Assembly: GCA_964394395.1 (NCBI GenBank)
Contig: CAYMWV010000143.1
Location: 1-8,786 of the forward strand
DNA: 8,786 nucleotides
Reading direction: 5' to 3'
Origin: Sediminispirochaeta sp964394395
GTDB taxonomy: Bacteria; Spirochaetota; Spirochaetia; DSM-16054; Sediminispirochaetaceae
Position numbers and translations under genes: made by a program. Below are positions 1 to 5,758 of the stretch, in pieces. Positions within the stretch are counted from its first letter, which is position 1. Each line of letters starts with the position of its first letter. The notes beneath the pieces are model-generated. The model saw only the letters and a program-made list of their open reading frames with translations, searched no databases and was not told the DNA's origin.

Positions 1-8
1 TATGGGGC

Positions 9-38
9 ATTCTAGGGAAAAGAGAATGGTGATGTCAA
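9..38 (-). promoter_or_regulatory. sigma70-type promoter reading out of the left edge
   Basis: On the minus strand a perfect -35 box TTGACA (33-38) is followed after 18 bases by TAGAAT (9-14), five of six matches to TATAAT. It lies about 40 bases past the ppk1 stop and points left, so it should drive a gene that lies outside the window. There is no clear intrinsic terminator between ppk1 and this promoter, so pfkA-ppk1 transcription may also run through. The rest of 1-77 holds nothing else I can support. Confidence 0.6.
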
Positions 39-77
39 GTGGAGGTGATAAAAGCGCAGCAGTTCTGATATGCTCTA

Positions 78-2150
78 TTACGCATCGGTGTGGAGCTGTT
101 TCAGGTAGATTCCTTTCTCCTCCTGGGCCCGGCTCTTCTTCTTTTTATCTTTCCGGTTGAGAAACTCCTTTCCATCAACAATTTTTCGGGCCTTTACATT
201 ATCCTTCCACTCAATGGCAAAAAGATCTATCAACTCCTTCTGCAATTCCCGGTCCCAGATAGGGCAGGTAACCTCAACTCTTCGATCGATATTGCGGGGC
301 ATCCAGTCTGCCGAGGAGAGCATCACCTTCACGTCATTGTCAGGCCCAAAAATGAAGTAACGGGAGTGTTCCAGATAGGAGTCGACAATGCTCAGCACCT
401 CGATATTTTCGCTCAAGCCCTCCCGTCCCGGAATCAGGGAGAGCATCCCCCGGATAATGAGCTTAATTTTCACCCCCGCCTCTCCAGCTTCATAGAGTTC
501 TCTCACTAAAGAACGGTCTGCCAGGTTATTAAGCTTTATCCTGATCAACCCCTCCTTTCCCCTTTTAACCCGCTCCACCTGCTCATGAATTAATGATGAG
601 AAGGATTCCCGGCTGTAGAAGGGACTGACAATGAGGTGTGTATACCGGTTAGCCCGGTAGTTTTTCTCAAAGAAATCGAAGAGCTGATCAACTTCGTTAC
701 AAATTTTCTTGTTTGCGGTCAAAAGATAGGTATCGGTATAGAGTCTGGCGGTATCTTCATTCATATTGCCGGTGCCAATTGCACAAAAGTGTTCTTCGCT
801 GTTGCGGTTCCGTTTTCGGGTAATGATGCAGAGCTTTGAATGAACCTTCAGTCCCGGTACACCGAAGATCACTTTTACCCCTTCGCTTTTCAATTTGTTT
901 GCCCAGGCAATGTTGGCCTTTTCATCAAACCGGGCCTGTAATTCCAGGAGAACAACCACCTCTTTACGATTCTTTTTTGCGTTGATCAAAGCGTTGATGA
1001 CACTGGAGTAACGGGCAAGCCGGTATAGAGTAACCCGAATACTGCTCACCTTGGGATCGAGGGAAGCTTCTCTAAGCAGATCGATAATGATACCAAACCC
1101 GATGTAGGGAAAGTGAAGCAGCATATCCTTCTTTTTTATTCGCTCAAGAATATTGGGACTGCCCTTCAAATCCCGGTGCTCAACAACAATCTTGGCCATC
1201 TCTTTTCCGTCATCTTCCAGGATGTCAGGAAAGTTCATGTAATCTTTTGAATTGTGGTACCGTCCTCCGGGAAGGATGGTATCCAGAGGTTTCAGCTTCA
1301 ATTTACTGGCAAGAAATCTCACCATTTCCTCGGGCATCTCTGTATCGTAGGTTAAACGGACCGGGTTCCCGCTTTTCCGCTGCTCCAGACTCTTGTGTAT
1401 TTTGTTGAGATAGCTCACCTCAAAGTCATCATCAATGTCGAGCTCCGCATCTCGGGTAATCTTGATATCATAGGCGCTGAAATGGTCAAAATCGAGGGAG
1501 TGGAAAATATATTCCAGGCCGAAGCGGATTACATCCTCCAGCAGTACCACATACTGATCATCTCCTATCTTCGGAAGGATAAGAAAACGGGAACAGCTCT
1601 TTGAAGGGATCTCGATGAAGCTGTAACTCTTCTTCTTCGTGCCCCTTTTACGAAGTTCTACAAGGAGGTAAAGGGCGGTATCACTCAATTCAGGGAGACG
1701 ATAACGGCTATTTACCATAACGGGGAAAATTTTTGGCCGAACTTCCTTGATCAAATAATCTGTTACGAAGCTCTTATGCTGCTTCAGGGAGAGATCGGTC
1801 TCTTTTAGAAAGAAGATGTGCTGTTCCGCTAGCTTTTGCTTAATCTCGTCAAAAATGCGGTCAAATTCCGCATGCTGCCGTATTACCCGCTCCTGGATCT
1901 CATCCAGAATTTCCTTTGGATCGGCACCTATCAGCTCTATGCTCCGACGGCCCAGCTTTGCGATCCGCTTCAAGGTGGCCACCCTGACCCGATAAAACTC
2001 GTCCAGGTTGTTGGAATAAATTCCCAGGAACTTTAGCCGCATACTTAAGGCTACGGTTGGGTCCTTGGCCTCCTCAAGCACCCTTTGGTTAAAATCGAGC
2101 CAGCTTAGTTCTTTGTTTACAAATGTGTATTCAGCCAAACCGTTATACAC
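78..2150 (-). CDS. ppk1: polyphosphate kinase 1 (PPK1)
   Basis: PPK1 reversibly transfers the gamma phosphate of ATP to inorganic polyphosphate through a phosphohistidine intermediate. The protein is about 690 residues, the normal family length. Numbering from the GTG at 2150, the N-terminal motif NKELSWLDFNQRVLEEA lies at about 12-28, followed by LKFLGIYSNNLDEFYRVRVA. The phospholipase-D-like catalytic half holds LQARFDEKANI (Arg407), PGLKVHSKL with the autophosphorylated His437, IGTGNMNEDTARLYTD, IRGMLSLIPG, and the second histidine His595 in YLEHSR. These match E. coli His435 and His592; Arg377 and Arg407 match E. coli Arg375 and Arg405. The extreme C-terminus is a lysine-rich tail. The start is uncertain: TTG at 2162, GTG at 2159 and GTG at 2150 are all in frame. 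I chose 2150 because GGTGAT sits just upstream and the overlap with pfkA is then only 8 bases. The gene is the second of a pfkA-ppk1 operon and is probably translationally coupled. Confidence 0.96.
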   Translation of the reverse strand: MYNGLAEYTFVNKELSWLDFNQRVLEEAKDPTVALSMRLKFLGIYSNNLDEFYRVRVATLKRIAKLGRRSIELIGADPKEILDEIQERVIRQHAEFDRIFDEIKQKLAEQHIFFLKETDLSLKQHKSFVTDYLIKEVRPKIFPVMVNSRYRLPELSDTALYLLVELRKRGTKKKSYSFIEIPSKSCSRFLILPKIGDDQYVVLLEDVIRFGLEYIFHSLDFDHFSAYDIKITRDAELDIDDDFEVSYLNKIHKSLEQRKSGNPVRLTYDTEMPEEMVRFLASKLKLKPLDTILPGGRYHNSKDYMNFPDILEDDGKEMAKIVVEHRDLKGSPNILERIKKKDMLLHFPYIGFGIIIDLLREASLDPKVSSIRVTLYRLARYSSVINALINAKKNRKEVVVLLELQARFDEKANIAWANKLKSEGVKVIFGVPGLKVHSKLCIITRKRNRNSEEHFCAIGTGNMNEDTARLYTDTYLLTANKKICNEVDQLFDFFEKNYRANRYTHLIVSPFYSRESFSSLIHEQVERVKRGKEGLIRIKLNNLADRSLVRELYEAGEAGVKIKLIIRGMLSLIPGREGLSENIEVLSIVDSYLEHSRYFIFGPDNDVKVMLSSADWMPRNIDRRVEVTCPIWDRELQKELIDLFAIEWKDNVKARKIVDGKEFLNRKDKKKKSRAQEEKGIYLKQLHTDA

Positions 2151-3180
2151 TCTTATCACCAAAGCAGGTGCCCAGGGATCGGGCCTTCTGCAGAAGGGGG
2201 AGATCCGCCGGGACCAGCTTTAACTTGCCCGCTACATCCTGGAGGGGTACTCCCTGGATCTGCTGATTATTGAGTGCTGCCATTACTCCAAATCTCCCCC
2301 TGGAAGCTGAATCGGCGGTAAATGCTCCAAGCCGGGTTGCCAATATCCGGTCAGCAGCACTAGGACTCCCACCCCGCTGAATGTAACCCAGGATGGTCTC
2401 CCTGGTAGCTATTCCGGTCCGTTCCTGAATCGTATTGGCAATGTACTGGGCAGCGCTTCTCTTTTTTTTCTTCTTCTTGGGAAAATCGATGCCTTCAGCT
2501 ACAACTACGATCGAATAAGGCTTTCCCTGGCTGGATCGCTTTTCAAGATATCCGATGAGCACATCTTCATCGTAGGGAATCTCCGGAAGAAGAATGAGGT
2601 CTCCCCCCCCAGCAATACCGGCGTAGAGAGCCAGCCAGCCAGCATGATGTCCCATAACTTCAATCACCATAATTCGCTTGTGGCTGTTGGCGGTGGTGTG
2701 AATCCGGTCCAAAGCTTCGGTTATAACCATCAGGGCAGAATCAAAACCAAAGGTAAGTTCAGTTCCCCATACGTCGTTATCAATTGTTTTGGGAATCCCG
2801 ATGATATTCAAACCGTAATCAGATAACTTGTTTGCAGTCTTCATGGTCCCGTTACCGCCTATGCAGACAAGGCAGTCGAGACCCAGTTTTTTATAATTAT
2901 CAAGAATGATATCAGGTTTACTCCGGATGTAAGCTCCAAAGGACTCCTCTTTGAAGGGTTTTTCCCTGCTGGTTCCAAGAATTGTTCCACCCAGGGTCAA
3001 TATTCCGGAAAGGTCGAGCTCACTCAATTTCCGATAGTCCAGTTCGATCATGCCGAGATAGCCTGAGGATATACCATAGACCTCCATGCCGTATTCAAGC
3101 ATGGCAGCTTTCCCTACCCCTCTAATAGCAGCATTCAATCCAGGGCAATCCCCCCCAGCAGTCAAGATTCCAATCTTCAT
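2143..3180 (-). CDS. pfkA: 6-phosphofructokinase, PPi/mixed-substrate-type subgroup
   Basis: This enzyme phosphorylates fructose 6-phosphate to fructose 1,6-bisphosphate, the committed glycolytic step, in the cytosol. The 345-residue protein opens with MKIGILTAGGDCPGLNAAIRG (phosphate-binding loop). It also has GGTILGTSR (about 64-72), IGGNGT (107-112), PKTIDND (130-136, catalytic base Asp134), MGHHAGW (176-182) and GYIQRGGSP (265-273). Two positions stand out. Lys131 before TIDND is the residue typical of PPi-dependent and mixed-substrate enzymes; classical ATP enzymes have Gly. Asn110 replaces the Mg-binding Asp103 of E. coli PfkA, while Gly111 is ATP-like. The phosphoryl donor therefore cannot be assigned from sequence. 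A run of six lysines (235-240) lies in a surface-type loop. The start ATG has AAGGAG 7 bases upstream; the frame is open upstream for 21 more codons, but those codons lie over the promoter. It overlaps ppk1 at its 3' end. Confidence 0.95.
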   Translation of the reverse strand: MKIGILTAGGDCPGLNAAIRGVGKAAMLEYGMEVYGISSGYLGMIELDYRKLSELDLSGILTLGGTILGTSREKPFKEESFGAYIRSKPDIILDNYKKLGLDCLVCIGGNGTMKTANKLSDYGLNIIGIPKTIDNDVWGTELTFGFDSALMVITEALDRIHTTANSHKRIMVIEVMGHHAGWLALYAGIAGGGDLILLPEIPYDEDVLIGYLEKRSSQGKPYSIVVVAEGIDFPKKKKKKRSAAQYIANTIQERTGIATRETILGYIQRGGSPSAADRILATRLGAFTADSASRGRFGVMAALNNQQIQGVPLQDVAGKLKLVPADLPLLQKARSLGTCFGDKSV

Positions 3181-3201
3181 CCCCTTACTCCTTCTCCCAC
3201 C

Positions 3202-3230
3202 ATTGTATTGAAAGGGTAGAACTAACTCAA
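3202..3230 (-). promoter_or_regulatory. pfkA-ppk1 promoter
   Basis: On the minus strand, -35 TTGAGT (3225-3230, four of six) and -10 TACAAT (3202-3207, five of six) are separated by exactly 17 bases. The predicted transcript would start near 3195, leaving a leader of about 15 bases that includes the AAGGAG ribosome-binding site at 3188-3193. This supports ATG 3180, and not an upstream codon, as the pfkA start. Confidence 0.6.
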
Positions 3231-3235
3231 TTACC

Positions 3236-3250
3236 GTTACCAATCGTAAC
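3236..3250. promoter_or_regulatory. operator-like palindrome upstream of the pfkA promoter
   Basis: GTTAC-CAATC-GTAAC is a perfect inverted repeat with 5-base arms and a 5-base centre. It sits 5 bases upstream of the pfkA -35 box. The arms are about one helical turn apart, the geometry of a dimeric regulator site. Arms this short can occur by chance, and no regulator can be named. Confidence 0.3.
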
Positions 3251-3261
3251 AGATTTCTAAC

Positions 3262-3276
3262 AAAAGAGCCTCTTTT
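3262..3276. promoter_or_regulatory. AT-rich operator-like palindrome between pfkA and flaB promoters
   Basis: AAAAGAG-C-CTCTTTT is a perfect 7-base-arm inverted repeat about the central base 3269. It lies 15 bases upstream of the flaB sigma28 -35 element and about 30 bases upstream of the pfkA -35 box, so a bound protein could act on either divergent promoter. Neither side has the long T tract of an intrinsic terminator. Assignment is by position only. Confidence 0.3.
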
Positions 3277-3291
3277 ACCCGAAAAAATATC

Positions 3292-3318
3292 TTAAGTCCC
3301 CCTGGAAGATACCGATCA
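3292..3318 (+). promoter_or_regulatory. FliA/sigma28 flagellar promoter of flaB
   Basis: TTAAGTCC (3292-3299), exactly 11 bases, then ACCGATCA (3311-3318). The enterobacterial FliA consensus is TAAAGTTT-N11-GCCGATAA, so the elements match at five and six of eight positions with exact spacing. Transcription should begin near 3325, giving a flaB leader of about 43 bases. Spirochaetal flagellins are commonly transcribed by this sigma factor, which supports the call. Confidence 0.75.
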
Positions 3319-3329
3319 TCATACATGAC

Positions 3330-3363
3330 GGACAAGGATGTCCCGACATATTTTCAAGGAGGA
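3330..3363 (+). promoter_or_regulatory. CsrA-binding hairpin plus second GGA site in the flaB leader
   Basis: In the flaB leader, GGACA (3330-3334) and TGTCC (3339-3343) form a 5-bp stem closing the tetraloop AGGA. Positions 3330-3341 match the CsrA SELEX consensus RUACARGGAUGU at 11 of 12 positions, with GGA in the loop and the ACA/UGU arms paired as required. A second site, AAGGAGGA (3356-3363), coincides with the Shine-Dalgarno sequence. First GGA to second GGA is 22-25 bases, within the range one CsrA dimer can bridge. This is the layout of the CsrA-repressed Bacillus subtilis hag leader. Confidence 0.65.
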
Positions 3364-3367
3364 TTGT

Positions 3368-4240
3368 ATGATAATCAATCACAACATGAGCGCCATGTTC
3401 GCTCAGCGTCAGAACAAGTTCAACAACTTTGAGGTGAACGGCAACATCGAAAAGCTCTCCAGCGGACTGCGGATTAACCGGGCCGGTGATGACGCTTCAG
3501 GTCTGGCGGTCAGCGAGAAGATGAGAAGCCAGATCCGCGGACTGATTCAGGCTGAACAAAACGCCCAGGACGGAATCTCTTTTATCCAGACTACAGAAGG
3601 ATACCTCCAGGAGAGTCAGGACATTCTTCATAGAATGCGGGAACTGGCAATTCAGGCCTCCAACGGTATATACACCGATGAGGACCGGATGCAGATCCAG
3701 GTAGAGATTAGTCAGTTGGTGGATGAAGTGAACCGGATTGCCAGCCATGCCCAGTTTAACGGCATGAATGTGCTCACCGGCCGCTTTGCCAGAGAAACTG
3801 GAGAGAATTCCGTCACCGCAAGCATGTGGTTCCACATTGGTGCCAATATGGATCAGCGGGAACGGGTTTTCATCGGAACCATGACTGCCCAGGGGCTTGG
3901 TATCCAAGGGCTTGGGGCTATGGCTCATGCAGCTACCTTCATCTCCATGTCAAGTCCGGACAACGCCAACATCTCCCTCTCTGTTATTGATGCTGCTATG
4001 CGGAAAATCAACAAACAGCGGGCCGATCTTGGTGCCTACCAGAACAGGCTGGAACACGCCACGGTGGGACTCTCCATCGGTGCGGAAAACCTCCAGGCTG
4101 CCGAAAGCCGGATTAGGGACACCGACATGGCTGAAGAGATGGTGAAATTCACTAAGAACCAGATTCTGGTTCAATCTTCTACCGCCATGCTTGCCCAGGC
4201 AAACATGAAGACACAGTCGGTTCTTCAGCTTCTTCAGTAG
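3368..4240 (+). CDS. flaB: periplasmic flagellar filament core protein FlaB (flagellin)
   Basis: FlaB polymerises into the core of the spirochaetal periplasmic flagellum and is exported by the flagellar type III system. The 290-residue protein has the usual FlaB length. The N-terminal D0/D1 region runs from MIINHNMSAM through LSSGLRINRAGDDASGLAVSEKMRSQIRG (about 31-59). The spirochaete-specific centre includes MWFHIGANMDQRERVFIGTMTAQGLGI. The C-terminal D1/D0 region has KQRADLGAYQNRLE and AAENLQAAESRIRDTDMAEEMV, and ends with a coiled-coil helix, TAMLAQANMKTQSVLQLLQ. There is no cysteine. It has no variable D2/D3 domain, normal for FlaB. Start: AAGGAGG (3356-3362) lies 5 bases before ATG 3368; an in-frame ATG at 3338 falls in the leader hairpin and lacks a ribosome-binding site. 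It appears monocistronic, from the sigma28 promoter to the terminator at 4264. Spirochaetes usually carry several flaB paralogues; which one this is cannot be told here. Confidence 0.97.
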   Translation: MIINHNMSAMFAQRQNKFNNFEVNGNIEKLSSGLRINRAGDDASGLAVSEKMRSQIRGLIQAEQNAQDGISFIQTTEGYLQESQDILHRMRELAIQASNGIYTDEDRMQIQVEISQLVDEVNRIASHAQFNGMNVLTGRFARETGENSVTASMWFHIGANMDQRERVFIGTMTAQGLGIQGLGAMAHAATFISMSSPDNANISLSVIDAAMRKINKQRADLGAYQNRLEHATVGLSIGAENLQAAESRIRDTDMAEEMVKFTKNQILVQSSTAMLAQANMKTQSVLQLLQ

Positions 4241-4263
4241 GTGATGTAAAGCCATCAAGGTAT

Positions 4264-4295
4264 AAGGCCGCCGGTTCATCCGGCGGCCTTTTTTT
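4264..4295 (+). terminator. strong intrinsic terminator of flaB
   Basis: An 11-bp perfect stem, AAGGCCGCCGG (4264-4274) with CCGGCGGCCTT (4280-4290), closes a 5-base loop and runs into seven consecutive T residues (4289-4295). It lies 24 bases after the flaB stop and insulates flaB from cca. Confidence 0.92.
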
Positions 4296-4321
4296 CCCCT
4301 TCCCATCCCTCCTTCCTTCTA

Positions 4322-4350
4322 TTGACATAAGCGTTCAGGGCTGGTAATAG
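4322..4350 (+). promoter_or_regulatory. cca promoter with -10 box 8 bases from the start codon
   Basis: A perfect -35 TTGACA (4322-4327), 17 bases, then TAATAG (4345-4350) preceded by an extended -10 TGG. The -10 hexamer is a weak match (three of six), but the perfect -35, exact spacing and TGn element compensate. Only eight bases separate it from ATG 4359, so the transcript should begin at or within a few bases of the start codon. Confidence 0.55.
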
Positions 4351-4358
4351 AGACAGGC

Positions 4359-5714
4359 ATGTTTCACAAACGTTATCAGCTACCGGGAGAGGTTCGCATA
4401 TTTGGCCAATTCTTTACCCGAGCCGGCTTCTCCTGCTATCTGGTCGGTGGAGCAGTCCGCAATCTTGTGGCTGGGCAAAAGCCCAATGATTACGATTTTG
4501 CCACTAATGCCCTTCCGGAAGATGTGATGCGAATTTTCAGAAAAGTTATCCCCACAGGAATAAAGCATGGAACGGTTACCGTTCTCTTCAAAGGAGAGCA
4601 GTACGAAGTTACCACCTTCAGGATTGATGCCGATTATTCCGATGGCAGAAGACCCGATGCAGTTACCTACACCCCCGATATCCTTCAGGACCTCTCACGG
4701 AGAGATTTCACCATCAACGCAATGGCAGTAGAACTGACCAGTGGTAACCTGGTGGATCCCCATGACGGAAGGGGTGATATAAAACGGAAGTTGATCAGGG
4801 CTATCGGTGATCCGGAAAGCCGTTTTCGGGAGGATGGATTGCGACTCATGCGGGCCTGCCGCTTCACCTCCCAACTGGGCTTTTCTCTGGAAGAGAAAAC
4901 CAGAAATGCCCTTTCCCGCTCCAAAGGCCAGCTCTTCTCGGTCTCTCCAGAGCGGATTCGGGACGAACTAGTTAAGATTCTTTCTTCCCGCCTCCCCTCT
5001 GTAGCCTTCCGGGTTATGGAAGAGAGCGGTATCCTGAATGATATTCTACCGGAATTGGCAAGATGTAGAGGAATTGAACAGAAGGGGTTTCACGATTTTG
5101 ATGTCCTGGACCATCTCCTCTTTTCCTGTGACGGGGCGCCGGAAGATAATCTCTCTCTCCGTCTGGCCGCTCTTTTTCACGATATCGGAAAAGTAGATAC
5201 CAAATCGATCGACCAGGAGGGCTTTCCTACCTTCCACCACCATGAACAGCTATCGGTGCAGCTCACAGCAGATATCCTGGGAAGATTCCGTTTCTCTAAC
5301 GAGATTAAGGATTCGGTGCTCCACCTGATCCAGTTTCATATGTTCCATTACACCCCTGAATGGAGTGATGGAGCGGTACGAAGATTTGTGGCAAAGGCGG
5401 GCTTGGATACTCTGGAGGATCTTTTTACGTTAAGACGGGCAGATCAATACGGGATGGCTGGAAAGATGATCGATTCACCCCTTCTAGAGGAGTTTCGTCG
5501 GAGAATAGAGAAGGTGGTGGAAGAAGAATCTGCCTTCTCCATAACGGATCTGGCGATAAATGGAAAAGATTTACAGGGCGAAGGGGTTCCCTCCGGCCCC
5601 TTGATGGGCACCATCCTGAGGGAACTGTTTGAAGCTGTTCTTGATGATCCCGGGATGAATGAAAAAGAGCGGCTGCTTCACCTTGCCCGAAAACTGCACG
5701 AAAACTATTCCTGA
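4359..5714 (+). CDS. cca: CCA tRNA nucleotidyltransferase (class II, with HD domain)
   Basis: This enzyme adds or repairs the 3'-CCA end of tRNAs using CTP and ATP. The 451-residue protein has the class II nucleotidyltransferase head: LVGGAVRN (28-35), NDYDFATNA with metal-binding Asp44 and Asp46, and RRDFTINAMA (114-123). The nucleotide-selecting neck follows with RFREDGLRLMRACRF (155-169; Glu158, Asp159, Arg162). An HD-superfamily phosphohydrolase-like domain has FHDIGK (His274-Asp275) and a histidine cluster at 293-295. The C-terminal motif ITDLAINGKDL with the following GPLMGTILREL is typical of the family. The usual GGxVRD is GGAVRN here, a mild substitution. Poly(A) polymerase of the same superfamily is the alternative; length and the HD domain favour CCA addition, but sequence alone does not settle it. 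The start is the only nearby ATG and has no Shine-Dalgarno, in keeping with leaderless initiation. Confidence 0.9.
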   Translation: MFHKRYQLPGEVRIFGQFFTRAGFSCYLVGGAVRNLVAGQKPNDYDFATNALPEDVMRIFRKVIPTGIKHGTVTVLFKGEQYEVTTFRIDADYSDGRRPDAVTYTPDILQDLSRRDFTINAMAVELTSGNLVDPHDGRGDIKRKLIRAIGDPESRFREDGLRLMRACRFTSQLGFSLEEKTRNALSRSKGQLFSVSPERIRDELVKILSSRLPSVAFRVMEESGILNDILPELARCRGIEQKGFHDFDVLDHLLFSCDGAPEDNLSLRLAALFHDIGKVDTKSIDQEGFPTFHHHEQLSVQLTADILGRFRFSNEIKDSVLHLIQFHMFHYTPEWSDGAVRRFVAKAGLDTLEDLFTLRRADQYGMAGKMIDSPLLEEFRRRIEKVVEEESAFSITDLAINGKDLQGEGVPSGPLMGTILRELFEAVLDDPGMNEKERLLHLARKLHENYS

Positions 5715-5727
5715 GCCGGGAGGCAAA

Positions 5728-5749
5728 ATCCGAAAAAAGAGATTCGGAT
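5728..5749 (-). terminator. hairpin between convergent cca and rnc, weak terminator
   Basis: ATCCGAA (5728-5734) and TTCGGAT (5743-5749) are perfect 7-base arms around an 8-base loop. Read on the minus strand, the stem comes 10 bases after the rnc stop and is followed by a short T run (GGATTTTG), so it best serves the coaD/rpmF-acpP-rnc transcripts. On the plus strand there is no T tract, so it is at most a weak or Rho-assisted end for cca. Confidence 0.5.
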
Positions 5750-5758
5750 CAGAACAGC

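Noticed and set aside
41..105. GGAGGTGAT (41-49) on the plus strand, resembling a perfect Shine-Dalgarno, with ATG at 70.
   Set aside because: The frame from that ATG ends after about a dozen codons, inside antisense ppk1, and the spacing is too long.
90..509. Open frame of 139 codons on the plus strand within ppk1.
   Set aside because: It lies antisense to the fully conserved C-terminal half of PPK1, has no ribosome-binding site, and its translation shows no family features.
3181..3243. Upstream extension of pfkA by 21 codons.
   Set aside because: The extension covers the predicted -10 and -35 boxes and adds residues before the family's normal MKIGILTAGG start, while ATG 3180 has a good AAGGAG.
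3338..3367. ATG 3338 as an earlier flaB start.
   Set aside because: It lies inside the CsrA-type hairpin without a ribosome-binding site, and FlaB proteins start at MIINHNMSAM.
3497..3928. Open frame of 143 codons on the minus strand within flaB, and a similar one at 3950-4306.
   Set aside because: Both are antisense to flaB; the second also crosses the flaB terminator. No promoter or ribosome-binding site, and codon use is explained by the flaB frame.
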